Source: Anodontia alba
Taxonomy: Eukaryota; Mollusca; Bivalvia; Lucinida; Lucinidae
Length of the DNA stretch: 64,000 nucleotides
NCBI GenBank assembly: GCA_964016985.1
Contig: OZ024836.1
Location: forward strand, 42,156,803 to 42,220,802
Direction of reading: 5' to 3'
A program made the position numbers and the translations under genes. The notes beneath the pieces were generated by a model. It was not told the DNA's origin. It searched no databases and was given only the letters and a program-made list of their open reading frames with translations. Shown in pieces: positions 23,565 to 33,998 of the stretch (its first letter is position 1; the number at the start of each line of letters is the position of its first letter).

Positions 23565-24325
23565 ATTTGGATCCCGATACCGGGACTTTGACAAAATGCT
23601 GCAACATCAGCAACTGACATTTTTTTATGTTTATAATTATTTTATAGATTGGAGCATTACCTTTAATTGGCTGTTTAGTTTATTAATATCAATTAAGTAA
23701 TTTTGACCGCAATGAATACCAGGACATGTGAACCTCGATACCGGGACTTTAACAGAATGTCACAACATCAGCAACTGATATATTTTACAACTTTATATTT
23801 GTTTTCATAGATTGGAGTATTGCCTTTTACAGGGTGTTTAATTTATTAAAATCGATCACGTAGTTTTGATGTTATGCCATGTCAAAGACGTATGCCCCTA
23901 TGGATACCGAGACATGTGAACCCCGATACCGGGACTTTGACAGAATGCCACAACATCAGCAACTGACATATTTTTACAAATTTATATTGTTTGCATAGAC
24001 TGGAGTATTGCCTTTTATAGGGTGTTTAATTTATTAAAATCGATCGCGTAGTTTTGATGTTATGCCATGTCAAAGACGTATGCCCCTATGGATACCGGGA
24101 CAAGTGAATCTCGATACCGGGACTTTGACACCATCCTGCAACATCAGCAACAAATGTATTTTTTTATCAAATATCATTATTTTGTAGATTAGATTATTGC
24201 CGTTAATTTGGTATTTAAATTATTAAAATCTGCCGAGTACTTTTGATGTTGTACTGTGTCAAACACATAAACCTTTATGAATACCGGGACATGGATACCG
24301 GGAATACCGTAGATTAGCATGCACC
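23565..24325 (-). repeat. Right arm subrepeats of the foldback
   Basis: Inverse of the left arm. Read from 24325 inward, the order of subrepeats is A, B, B', C, whereas the left arm reads A, B, C and further decayed units. One subrepeat has been duplicated on this side, or lost on the other. Confidence 0.8.
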
Positions 24326-24334
24326 TGATAATTT

Positions 24335-24774
24335 GAACAAGTTCTGGCATAACGGATTAACTGTGAAACGTAAACGCCGTATGCTGGTGCAGAAGGGATA
24401 TTACTGCTCAGGAAAGGAAAGTTAACGATGGGAAAATTGAAGTCATCCCGTTTGTCGTAAAGCCTAGAAGTAAGCTTTCCATTGTCGATGTAGAGATAAC
24501 AATCCAAGTATGAGGAGGAGGCTGAAGTCTCCGTTGTTTCCTTTATTTCAAGTTCACGTGGGTAGATGAATTCTAAATACTCTGCAAATTTTGTGTTTTT
24601 CAGAGACAATACATCATCTATATATCTGTAGGTGAAATTGAATTGTTGTGCGAGGTGTTTCTTGCCTGCTTGGAGGAGACTTTGTACAAACTCCGCCTCA
24701 TACGAGTATAAAAACAAGTCGGCAAGTAACGGTGCACAATTAGTACCCATCGGTAGCAAGACAAATACCTCCAT
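24335..24774 (-). pseudogene. Penelope-like reverse transcriptase, core part
   Basis: The protein contains PMGTNCAPLLADLFLYSYE, then NFTYRYIDDVLSL with the catalytic Asp pair, YPRELEIK, SSYLDCYLYIDNGKL, LYDKRDDFNFPIVNF and SQLIRYARTCSNYQ. The YIDD box followed by a YLD-x-x-(L/I) strand and a basic Y-D-K-R-D segment fits Penelope-like RTs; assignment to that group is by motif style. The frame upstream of 24774 is broken by stops. Its 3' half is 4.3 kb away at 19804-19990. Confidence 0.8.
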
Positions 24775-24974
24775 AATTCATCTGGGTATTCTAAATTCAA
24801 ACGCAGCACGGAGAAAAGAAAATGTACTTTATATAGACAACAGTAAAATAGGAAGCCAATATTGGGGCAGATAAATTCTAACAAATCTCACACCTTTTGC
24901 CCCACTTGATATCCGCTTCCGTTGCGCATGCGTTCTGAAACATCTCATGGTCTTAAGCATCTCACGCGACACCG

Positions 24975-25255
24975 GGCTACCCATCTCCGTGTGAAATTGA
25001 AATAAAAATTAGCCGCTTGTTTTTCCAAGCCCACAGACCTATCTTTTCCGACGTAGAAATGAAAGTTGCTGGGAATGGCATCGTCCGATTTTTTTTCAAA
25101 ATATGTCTATGAAATTGACGAAAAATCAATAAATCAGGAAAACTTTACCGTTTGTTGACATTTGGATGTCTCGTAAGTCATGGCTGGACGTTCGCGTAAA
25201 GATTTTGAGTGCATATAACCACAGGCTATCCCTTACGATATTACCAGGTGTGATA
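24975..25255 (-). repeat. Dispersed repeat matching 5985-6265
   Basis: The reverse strand reads CACACCTGGTAATATCGTAA, then GACATCCAAATGTCAACAAACG and AATTGAAATAAAAATTAG, the same order as 5985-6265 on the plus strand. It is a second copy of the outer arm of the small foldback element. Confidence 0.7.
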
Positions 25256-26309
25256 ATAAGCAGGCGCTTCTGAATATATCTATTATCTGCACATCATCTG
25301 GTTTAACCATACCTTAAGAACTGCATATATATATATACTCTTAAAACAGAGTTGTAGAAACGTGTTTAAATGAATCTGTTTTTAACTATGCGGAATATTT
25401 TCAGACCGCGTGGCATAGCCTTGGTGTTGTTCGTAAGACTTTTATTGCATGCATTGTAATATCATTTATGAAGGGAAACAGACTGTTTCGCTATTGGTAT
25501 ACTTTTGAACGGTCGGTTTGGCTGACGATGGTCTGCATGAAATGTTGGTAAGGAGAATGATGCCAACGAATAAGGCCTAGACTAAGGTATCTGTATTTTG
25601 TAAATTTATTTGAAGATACATGTATTAATGAATTTATATTTAGGTAATTTTGTAAATGAATTTACTAGTTCATTTCATGACTGCATATTCCACCTTGCAT
25701 CGGTTTACTATTGGCTTCATCACTGAGAAAGGGTGCATACTCTGAGGGTGCATAACGCGTGTTAATTGTTTTCACTGTTCACTTACAACTGTAGATCCTA
25801 TTGTCGACTATTGCAGGCCGTCATTGTTCACAATTAAGTACTCATTTTGCGATATATATTTCACATGATCAAATGTTAATCTTTAAAGCGCTTATCACAA
25901 CTAATAAAGCAGACAATACTTTGATTTTATTCTATATTTTCCAAAGAAAATAAAGGCTTGACATTTCAAGTAGACGATTTATATTACTTATTTTCTCTGA
26001 AAAATAATAATAATAAAAAAAATAAAAAATAACTTTAGAGTATCGTCTGCAGCAAATTATCTGCACAAGCGCTTCAGGGTTTCTGATATGCATTTGGTGT
26101 TAAGGCGACACAGGTATGAAAGAAGGTCTGTATGGTTTTACACGAATGTCGGTTAGTGCATTGTATTATCACTTAAATATCATGTAAATTCTGATCAATA
26201 GAAAGGTTTATGCGCCACACGAAATTGTGTGTTCGTCGTTTGTGTGGACAATGCAGCTCAGACTCGCATCACCTATATACTGCAGTCGATATATACTACA
26301 ATATCCAAT
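25256..26309. other. 5' flank of CE1, no gene
   Basis: AT-rich with no coding support. At 25938-26000 there are AAAATAAAGGCTTGACATTT and TATTTTCTCTGAAAAA motifs, a decayed hairpin of the 41571-41730 family. ATCGTCTGCAGCAAA near 26043 resembles its terminus. Confidence 0.5.
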
Positions 26310-26407
26310 GATTCTGTTAGCGGACATCGAGGCCCTGATCAGTCTGTGCAGTGCGCAGGCTGATCTGAACATTCGCTGTCTGCATGTCCGAAGGCACATT
26401 TTTGCAT
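26310..26407 (+). mobile_element. Hairpin MITE just upstream of CE1
   Basis: GATTCTGTTAGCGGACATCG, then CTGATCAGTCTGTGCA and its partial inverse TGCGCAGGCTGATCTG, then CATGTCCGAAGGCACATTTT. This matches the better-preserved hairpin at 60549-60672. Its right end is about 96 bp before the CE1 start codon, so it occupies the expected upstream promoter region. Confidence 0.65.
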
Positions 26408-26439
26408 AACTGGCCCAAACGACAACTATGTACAGAGTG

Positions 26440-26447
26440 TATTTATA
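26440..26447 (+). promoter_or_regulatory. Possible TATA element of CE1
   Basis: TATTTATA lies about 57-64 bp before the ATG, which would give a 5' leader of roughly 30 nt if used. There is no other support. Confidence 0.25.
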
Positions 26448-26503
26448 CTGTCAGGCTACACGTTTAGATACACCTGGATTAGTGTATTTCAGTTTAGAAA
26501 AAA

Positions 26504-28062
26504 ATGAAGCTTATTCTCTTAGTGTTTCTCTTGGCATTCTTGCGCAGCATTATGTCGGACGATTCCGAAGATCCTCCTACCGTTACGACAAAGGTTGGAA
26601 CCATAATTGGAACAGCCAAAGAAGTCAACGCTTATGGAAAGCAGGTGACAGTGAATAGATTTTTCGGAATACCGTATGCCGAGGCACCGGTAGATGAACT
26701 TCGGTTTAAGAAACCGGTTCCAAAGAAGGCTTTTACGTCACCGTTCAAAGCCGCACAGTATGGACAAGTTTGTTTGCAAATGCTGTTTGCCCCACTCTCC
26801 AACGACAAGGAACTGGCAGCAGGTGAAGATTGTTTGAACTTAAACATCTACATTCCGGCAAGGAAACAGGAGAAACTAGCTGTTATGGTTTGGATTCACG
26901 GTGGGGCGTTTGTTTGTGGGGCTGGAGCGCCATATGTATCGGACACTTTATCTGCACACGGAAATGTTATTGTTGTTACAATTAATTATAGACTGTCCGT
27001 ATGGGGATTTCTTAGTAGTGAAGATGAACATTCTCCAGGCAACTACGGACTTTGGGATCAACATCTGGCAATAAAATGGGTTCACGATAATATTGCAGAC
27101 TTCGGTGGAGACCCCAGAAGAGTAACAATATTTGGACAATCTGCGGGCTCGGCCAGTGTGGTGTATCAAAGCCTTTTTGCGGGCAATCGAGGGCTTTTCC
27201 AGCGAGCGATAGGTCAGAGTGGCAGTATTTCAGGAATGTGGGCCAGTAGTAAAACTCCAAAGCAGGACGTAAAGTTGCTTGGACAGCTTATTGGCTGTGA
27301 ACAGACTGAATCTGGGCCACTGATTGAATGTATAAGAAACACGCCGCCTGATACTCTTAATGCAACAGTGAATAATTTCACAAATGGACTTGTGAAAATC
27401 CATTTGCCTTTCATACCAACTGTTGATGGGGAGTTCGTTAAAGAACCTGCCAAAGATTTGTTAACAGGTGACTCGGATACTTCCGCAGATGACAGAGCCT
27501 TCTTTGCCTCACTAGATTTCCTGTCGGGAATTAATGCACAGGAAGGACTCGCTTCAATGAATACTCCAGTAGCAGGTGTAGCAGACATGAACCAGTTTGA
27601 ACCAAACAGGACCTTATTCGAGGAGATGTTACTCTTTATGTTACCATATGAATTAGGGGCCGACGTACCAAAACTAGTCAAAGACCTTATTGTGCATGAG
27701 TATACAGACTGGAGTAACCCTGAAAATATAGAAAAGCGTCGGAACAAACTAATTGCACTATATACTGATATGTTTTTCTCTGTTCCTTTAACTGAAACTA
27801 TTTCCCAACATAACTCGTTGTTTCAAAATTCTGGAAGTACGTATATGTACGTGTTTGATGTACTTCCCTCAGCACGAGCTTTACCGGCACCTTCCTGGGG
27901 CAAGAGGGCAAGCCACGAAGACGAACTGTTATATGTCTTCTTCGAGGAATCAGATGGCTTTTTATCGTATACGGCTGGGAAGGAGGACTTCAAGCCCACG
28001 AATTGGGACAGAGAAAGTTCTGAATATTTGATTACTATGTGGAGCAACTTTGCAAAGACTGG
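26504..28062 (+). CDS. Carboxylesterase/cholinesterase-like protein CE1, exon 1 (residues 1-519 plus two bases)
   Basis: Type-B carboxylesterase (alpha/beta hydrolase) predicted to hydrolyse carboxylic esters. Residues 1-18 form a hydrophobic signal peptide (MKLILLVFLLAFL), so it is probably secreted or luminal. Family motifs in order: FFGIPYAEAP (53-62), EDCLNLNIY (108-116), oxyanion hole HGGAF (132-136), NYGLWDQ (180-186), nucleophile elbow GQSAG with Ser213, Glu347 in SGINAQEG, and His471 in ASHEDEL. The triad is complete. Cys90/Cys110 and Cys265/Cys276 fit the conserved disulphides. The start is the first ATG and gives the signal peptide. The exon ends at 28062 before a GTAAAT donor, two bases into the Gly codon of NFAKTG; spliced to 35209 it makes 597 aa, normal for the family. 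The substrate cannot be told. Confidence 0.93.
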
Positions 28063-28159
28063 GTAAATATTGTAAGCTTCCGAGTTACAAACTTTAAGGC
28101 TTTTAGATTTTTATTGCTATGGTAAATCAAAGTACATGCTAACCACTGCAAAAAAGAAA

Positions 28160-28835
28160 CAGGAGCTACGTCAAACGAGAATTCGTGGGTGCCAACAATA
28201 AACATGCTCTGCGTCGAGCAAGAATGCACTTTTGAGTACATGCAAACAATAAACATGAGCTGCGTCAAACAAGGATGCTATTTCGAAATCCACGCGACAA
28301 TATGAACGTGTTGCGTCGAACAAGAAGGCCTCTTGAAGTACATATGAACGATAACCATGAGCTGCATCCAGCTTGAATGCGTCTCGAAGCACATGCGAAC
28401 AAAAAAACAAGAGTTGTGTCGAGCAAGAATACCTCTTTGAAGTACATGCGAACACTGCGTCGAGCGGGAGTGTGTCGATGTTCACGCGAACAATAAACAT
28501 AAGCTGCATTCACTGGGAATTTTTCTTCAAAGTCCATGCGACAATAAACGTAAGCTGCTTCGAGCGAGAATGTGTTTTCAAAGTACAGGCTAACAGTATG
28601 AGCTGCGTCGAGCGAGAACAATGAACCTGAGCTGCGTTGAGCTAGAACTCACCTTCGAAGTGTATGTCAACAATAAACATGAACTGCGTTGAGCAAGAAT
28701 TCATCTTCGAATTACATGCCAACAATAAAAATGCGCCGCGTCTAGCAAGATTGCAGCCTTGAAGTCCATGCAAACAATAAACACGAGCTGCGTCGCGTAA
28801 GAATGCCTTTTTGAAGTATATTTGATCAATAAGAC
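28160..28835. repeat. 51-bp satellite, about 12-13 copies
   Basis: The unit contains AACAATAAACATGAGCTGCG, TCGAGCAAGAATGC and a CTTTGAAGTACATGCG segment. Spacing is exactly 51 bp for the first units (28194, 28245, 28296, 28347). Because 51 is a multiple of three, the minus strand shows frames repeating a 17-residue motif such as FLLDAEHVYC. A short further block at 30690-30765, beyond the hAT-like insertion, carries the same unit. Confidence 0.88.
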
Positions 28836-29141
28836 TGCGGGAGGAAGGCTTCATGAAAAGGTGAAAATCTTGCAGGGGTTGAAATAAGCGGATGCCCGAT
28901 TGCCCGACCCGTGCTGTTTCAGCATCGGGCAAGCAGACTCTGCTGGTGGTAGGCCCGCCGGGCAAGTCACAATTCCGGTTCATCTTCGTTGATTTCGATA
29001 GTTTTATACATCACGTTCAGTTTTTTTTTTAATGTTTTAGAACAGCTTCTCTGATTGGTCGATTTTGCAATTTCTCTCCCCGTGATGTTTCGTTTATCCA
29101 ATCAAACGATGCGATAATAATAAGTTTGACCATCAAACAAG

Positions 29142-29400
29142 ATGGCTGCAAAAGTGATGTTTCCGATTTTTGACATTACAAAATCGGATCAAGTGCCTCT
29201 TTATGGGGCAAGCGGCCCGAAAAGAAGAAAATCTGACGAGGCAAAAAAAGAACAAAAGCGAAAGTGCGAAGAAAACCCGCAAAAAAAGATCGTTTCAGCA
29301 GAAATGGCCTAACAAATTTGCCTGGTTACTGGTTTCACAAGAAAAACGATCTAATGACGTCAAATTTGTGCTCAGTTTGAGACTACATGGGTATTTGTGA
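29142..29400 (+). pseudogene. Possible N-terminal remnant of a hAT-like transposase
   Basis: An ATG frame (MAAKVMFPIFDITKSDQVPL, then a basic Lys/Arg-rich stretch) stops at 29310. An overlapping frame continues with KKRSFQQKWPNKFAWLLV. A basic linker followed by F-x-x-K-W-x-x-x-F-x-W-L resembles the start of hAT transposases before the first zinc finger. It is short, frameshifted and lacks the catalytic domain, so this identification is tentative. Confidence 0.35.
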
Positions 29401-29555
29401 GCGGTTCAAACTTTTTTTAGGAAGGACAGTCTCTACAGTCATGAAAAATCAGCTGGAGCAGGAATGCAGATAATTATTAAAAACAAATTCATTATGAAAT
29501 TATTCAGTTGCATAAAATTCAGTCATTTTGGTTCTACCTCACAGGAAACTTAACT

Positions 29556-29755
29556 AGCATTACACAAGTGTTTGAGGGAATGGGTTTGAGGCTACTAACC
29601 TCAGTGGCACTACAAAGAAGTTAGTTTCACACAAACCAGTCAGTAAGAACTTGACTTTGAAGTTTACAAACATCACTATAGCTGCTTTGTAGTCCTAGTG
29701 AGGTTAGTAGCTTCAAAGCCATGATCTTAAACACTTGTGTAATGCATCTGATTAG
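29556..29755. mobile_element. Nested ~200-bp inverted-repeat element
   Basis: The left arm GCATTACACAAGTGTTTGAG and GAGGCTACTAACCTCA is mirrored by TGAGGTTAGTAGC, AAACACTTGTGTAATGC on the right. The arms differ at several positions. It lies within the hAT-like element. Confidence 0.65.
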
Positions 29756-30147
29756 GTTGGAGAAGAATGAAATGGTTCATGACTGCTGTTTATAGCTGAG
29801 TGTTAATTAAATTTGGCATTAACTTTTACCCAAAATTGTCTTCCTTTACTGTTTATTGCCCATACCGTAAAAATCTGAATCTAAAACAATCTTATTGCTG
29901 CAAATGTAACAAAAACGGACAATAATTACAGATACATATGTTGGTTAAAGGCTGTATGGATCCAGCCTGCATATGGGGTGCAAAGGTATAAAGTTTTACA
30001 GAGAAAACGACAGAAAACATGACCTTAAGGAAGCAAAATACTTGGGCAAGTTCAAACTTCTGGGGGCAAGCTGAAATAAAATCCAACTTGTCCGGCCCCC
30101 CACCCCGGGCAAGTACTTTCAGAAACCTTATTTCAACCCCTGTCTTG

Positions 30148-31189
30148 GTGAAATTTTGAGTAGCTTTCACAGAAGTTTTCACTGGAAAATTATGATAGGT
30201 CATTGAAAAGGTCGTTCAGAGGTGCCACCTGAAACCATGGTGTCAAATCTGTGAAAAAAAAAATGATGAATTTCTGCCATGTGTGTTTTGGTGGGACGGC
30301 GGGGTGTCGTTGCATATCATATTGCTTTCATTAACTTATCATTGCACGGTATAATTTGAGTTATTTCGCGTCCTTGTTGTCAGATTTGTTCTATCTCTTA
30401 TAGTTCTCGAGATACTGTTTGAAATCACAATTTTGATATCTCAGTAAGGTCGTGAAAAATCAATGAAATTGTTAAGTCTCTTTTTTACATGAACTTTTCA
30501 CATTACATTTGTATGCTCCCGTGATTTTGACAGGTCCTTTTTTTACGAACTTTTCATGGCATTTCATTTTTTCACGTGGTCGGCTAGAAATAAAACTCCA
30601 AGGTGTCATGATCTAAAGTCACGGGGCTGTCACATAACCGTGAAAAAGTCACAGACCTTTCGGCGATTTTTACGGTCCATTGTTACAGTAGTGTAAACAT
30701 GAGCTACGTCTAGTTGGAAAGCGTCTTCGAAGTACATGTGAACAATAAACATGAGCTGCGCCAACTGTGGCTTGGTTATTATTAAATGGGAGTATAGATC
30801 GACCAAGTTCACCTGTCGCTCTGACCTTTTCTTTGAATATTCATAAGAATCCCTCCACTGTATAATGCAGGCGTGACAGTCCGAAATTCTTACGCATCCA
30901 CGTTCGTTCATTTTCAAAGGTAAAGACCGACCACTCCTCCCATCGTTTACACTTTTGTATTCAATATGCATGTATTCACTGTGTAATTTAAATATGGCAG
31001 TAAGAAATTCCCGTATTCCACGTGAAGCAACTTTTATTCATCTTTTACAGATAATGCCCGTTTATGCAGTGCGTCTTATACATATAATCAACAAGTCAAA
31101 GCTACAGGTCAGTGTGGTCGGTCTATAATACCGGCATACGCAGTAAACATTTACTCAAAATTATTACAATCGAAAGGTCAAAGGTATAG
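30148..31189. other. CE1 intron sequence, no gene
   Basis: Apart from the 51-bp satellite remnant (30690-30765), nothing definite is present. Several TTTTCACG(T/G)... motifs recur loosely at 30450-30660. AAGGTCAAAGGTATAGGTCA near 31172 is an AGGTCA-type half-site cluster. Confidence 0.45.
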
Positions 31190-31400
31190 GTCAGTTTGGT
31201 CAGCCTTGCGTTCGCAAAAACAAAGCGTTTGCGGACGTTTGTGAACTTAAGCAAACTTCCCGTTCGGTTGTTTTAGTTTAAGTCGGACGGTAGCGAGCAT
31301 CCTAAAACAATATATTGAGCTGTCTTTTGGCGCAACCAAAATGACGGCCTGTGCAAATAAAATTTACATATGCAACCCAGTCATCGTTGATGGCTATGCT
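31190..31400 (+). repeat. Dispersed module M, partial copy
   Basis: GCAAACTTCCCGTTCGG, a GTCGGACGGTAGCGAGCATC segment and TTTTGGCGCAACCAAAATG correspond in order to 47310-47420. The remainder of the module resembles 33140-33330. Confidence 0.55.
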
Positions 31401-31409
31401 TCACTCTTT

Positions 31410-32540
31410 AATTGCGCGACGGCAACCTTGATACCATTTTCAAGGTCATAGGAGGGCTCAGATTGTTGGAAAATGGCTTGTCTGCACCCTATCTCCAGAA
31501 TGAATGGGTGGATTTTGAATTGTACATCTATATTTTTGAGACGTGGAAAAGAACTGATTCGATTTTGGTGACCTTGACCCCATTTTCAAGGTCACAGGTG
31601 AGCTCAGATTGTTGGAAAATGGCTTGTCTGCACCCTAACTCCAGAATGAATAGATTGATTTTGACTAAACTTGTACATCTATATTATTGTGACATGGAAA
31701 AGAACTGATTAGATTTTGGTGACCTCGACCCCATTTTCAAGGTCACACAAGGGTTTAGATTGTTGGAATATTGTTTATCTGCACCCTATCTCATTAAGGA
31801 ATGGGTGGATTTTGACCAAACTTGCACAACTATATTGTTGTGACATGAAAAAGACATGAAAAAGAACTGATTAGATTTTGATGACCTTGACCCCATTTTC
31901 AAGGTCACAGTAGGGTTTAGATTGTTGGAAAATGGCTTTTCCGTACCCTGTCTGTAGAATAAATGGATGGATTTTGACCAAACTTGTACAGCTATATTGT
32001 TGAGACAGGGACAAGAACTGAGAAGATTTTGGTAACCTTGACCCCATTTTCAAGGTCACAGGTGGGGGGGGGGGGCCTCAGATTGTTGAAAAATGGCTTA
32101 TCTACACCCTATCTCCAGAATGAATGGATGGATTTTAACTAAACTTGTACATCTATATTATTGTGACATGGAAAAGAACTGATTAGATTTTGGTGACCTT
32201 GACCCCATTTTCACGGTCACAAAGAGCTTAGATTGTTGGAAAATGGTTTGTCTGCACCCTGTCTCATAAGGATTAGATGGATTTTTACCAAACTCACACA
32301 ACTATATTTTTGTGACATGAAAAAAAAGAACTGATTAGATTTTGGTGACCTTGACCCCATTTTCAAGGTCACAGTAGGGCTTAGATTGCTGGAAATGGAA
32401 AATGGCTTTTCTGCACCCTATTTCCAGAATGAATGGATGTATATAACTTGTACAGCAAAATTGTTGGGACAAGAACTGATTAGAATTTGGTGACCTTGAC
32501 CCCAATTTTAAGGTCAGACTAGGGCTTAGATTTTGGAAAA
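31410..32540 (+). repeat. Tandem array, ~150-160-bp unit, eight copies
   Basis: Each unit contains GATTTTGGTGACCTTGACCC, CATTTTCAAGGTCACA, TTAGATTGTTGGAAAATGGC, CTGCACCCTATCTCC and GTGACATGGAAAAGAACTGA. The AAGGTCA motif lies near 31441, 31591, 31738, 31901, 32051, 32213 (changed), 32361 and 32511. Most units hold an inverted pair of nine-base TCAAGGTCA sites, eight bases apart. Confidence 0.88.
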
Positions 32541-32552
32541 TGCCCCCCATCG

Positions 32553-32553
32553 A

Positions 32554-32629
<76 letters not shown>
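32553..32629 (+). repeat. (CA)n followed by poly(A)
   Basis: About 21 CA units (32553-32595) run into an A-tract of about 33 bp (32596-32629). Confidence 0.95.
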
Positions 32630-32631
<2 letters not shown>

Positions 32632-32689
32632 TAAAGTATAGTTACAAACTTTTTCAACGATAGGTCTGTTCAAACTGGTGGGGGACATT

Positions 32690-33140
32690 CGTTTTCCTCC
32701 GGAAACACTGTTCCAGTTTTTTTTGTATTTCTGTCTGTATTAAGAGTAGCATCTGGACCCAGGGTGAAGTTGGCTAACTGTAAAAGTGCTTTAACCCCCC
32801 CTGTCCCCACGCCCCGCCCCCGATGGTTTATTCTACTGACCGTTCTAAGACGGTGGTCCAGGTGTTAGTCTTACTCTTTGTTGCTTTATGGTTTGTTCTA
32901 CGAGGCAATTTGTTTTTTTGTCTAACCTTGTTGTTTTGTTCTTGTGTTTTTCAGTCCTTTAAGCATTGCGATTACTTCGCTTGGGGAAGAGAGAGAGAGA
33001 GAGCTAATCTTAGTGCTGTTCGTACGTTTGTTCGATTTGCGCTTGTTTGGTTTTGTCTGTTTTCTCTTCCTCTTGGTGTCTGGGAATGGTTTCGATTTGT
33101 GATTGTGGCACTCCCTGGACTTTTCTCTTACCTTTTTTCT
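32690..33140 (-). mobile_element. R1 repeat copy, inverted
   Basis: The reverse strand reads GGTAAGAGAAAAGTCCAGGG through GCAACAAAGAGTAAGACTAA and CACCCTGGGTCCAGATGC, matching 3237-3650. A GA microsatellite expansion (32989-33002) breaks the similarity. Frames read on the plus strand here are not genes. Confidence 0.75.
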
Positions 33141-33330
33141 GTTTGCAACAATAATATGGAAATGTTTACTGCGTTGATATCATGTTTACAAGACTATATG
33201 AAATTTATATTGACGAATACATTTTTAATCGATCTAACATCAAGTCTCGTCAACGAGTGTAAAGAATACTTTAAACTTAGGACGGGTTTACAATTAATCG
33301 TTGAAAAGATGATTTATAGTTTGTGAAAAC
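33140..33330 (+). repeat. Dispersed module M, partial copy
   Basis: AATATGGAAATGTTTACTG, GTTGATAT and GACGGGTTTACAAT are shared in order with 47429-47526. Confidence 0.55.
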
Positions 33331-33495
33331 ATTCGAGAGTGTTCTGCTTGTAGAAGTAAACGCAAACGTTTTGCCCAAGACCCTGTACCTAATAACAAGC
33401 GCCGGTAGGAGTAGGGATCGAGGGCAGTCGCGGTAGTCTCGCACTTCTGAATACATCCTAGGTTGCGTTCATTAAAGCAGAACACTCACAAACTA
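33315..33495. mobile_element. Inverted-repeat element (GAGTGTTCTGCTT)
   Basis: GAGTGTTCTGCTT (33337) is mirrored by AAGCAGAACACTC (33475-33487), and outside these ATAGTTTGTG is mirrored by CACAAACTAT. The left arm has an 11-bp insert between the two blocks. No coding content. Confidence 0.65.
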
Positions 33496-33671
33496 TATGA
33501 TATGTACATACAAGCATTCACACTGAATGCTGATATCAAATTAACTTTATGAACGGGAACTGATACACTGTCAGGGGACGCAAATGTAAAGGATCTTCTC
33601 TAAAAGGAAAGAATTTACTTCCCTTAAATAGAACCCTTTTAGATGGGATTTGGCGTGTGAGAAGCATATAG

Positions 33672-33960
33672 GAAAAAAGGGTAAGAGAAAAGTCCAGGGA
33701 GTGACACAATCACAAACCACAGCCCATCCCAGACACCAAGAGGAAGAGGAAACAGGCAAAACCAAACAAGCGCAAATCGAACAAACGCAAGAAAAGCACC
33801 AAGACTAGCTCTCTCTTCCCCAAGCGAGGTAATCGCAATGCTAACAGCACTGAAAAATACAAGAACAAAATAACACAAGGCAAGACATAAAACAAATCGC
33901 CTCGTAGAATAAACCACAAAGCAACAAAGAGTAAGACTAATACCATGTCACTCTTATAAA
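33672..33960 (+). mobile_element. R1 repeat copy
   Basis: Starts GGGTAAGAGAAAAGTCCAGG and runs to GCAACAAAGAGTAAGACTAA, parallel to 3237-3500. The 3' part of the family (CTTCACCCTGGGTCC) is missing. Confidence 0.75.
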
Positions 33961-33998
33961 ATCTGGAGAAAACACTACTAAGAAATCGTCCCATTTAA

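Larger units (their letters stand above)
19991..24325. mobile_element. 4.3-kb Foldback/Mutator-like element with tandem-repeat arms
   Basis: Terminal inverted repeats begin GGTGCATACTAATCTACGG (left) and the inverse of GGTGCATGCTAATCTACGG (right). The direct repeat TGATAATTT flanks both ends (19982-19990, 24326-24334). The arms (about 19991-20760 and 23565-24325) are nearly identical over the first ~330 bp and consist of ~190-bp subrepeats, each with TCAAAGTCCCGGTATCG and GTTGCTGATGTTG. A 9-bp TSD and long arms made of subrepeats are the known pattern of Drosophila Foldback elements and Mutator relatives. No transposase is visible inside, so the copy is non-autonomous; the interior holds a SINE, a CA repeat and hairpins. 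The superfamily is inferred from structure alone. Confidence 0.88.
28873..30142. mobile_element. 1.27-kb transposon with hAT-like ends, 5-bp TSD
   Basis: The terminal inverted repeats are CAGGGGTTGAAATAAG at 28873 and its exact inverse ending 30142. The direct repeat TCTTG flanks it (28868-28872, 30143-30147). A terminal CAGGGG is typical of hAT elements, although the classic hAT TSD is 8 bp; the element at 45521-45883 also has CAGGGG ends and a 5-bp TSD. Inside are a possible transposase N-terminus (29142-29400) and a nested inverted repeat (29556-29755). It is non-autonomous. Confidence 0.78.

Noticed and set aside
27214..27747. 177-aa minus-strand frame inside CE1, and the 214-aa one inside CE2 (42654-43298)
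   Set aside because: Antisense shadows of the esterase coding strand; no motif and opposite codon logic.
28171..28983. Cysteine-containing repeat protein on the minus strand
   Set aside because: Produced by the 51-bp satellite; several overlapping frames are equally open. Kept only as a low-interest finding.
32823..33326. 167-aa plus-strand frame beginning MVYSTDRSKTVVQVLVLLF
   Set aside because: Its first part is the reverse of repeat R1 (also seen at 3268-3540 and 33639-33994) and the rest is module M; hydrophobic only because R1 is purine-rich on the other strand.
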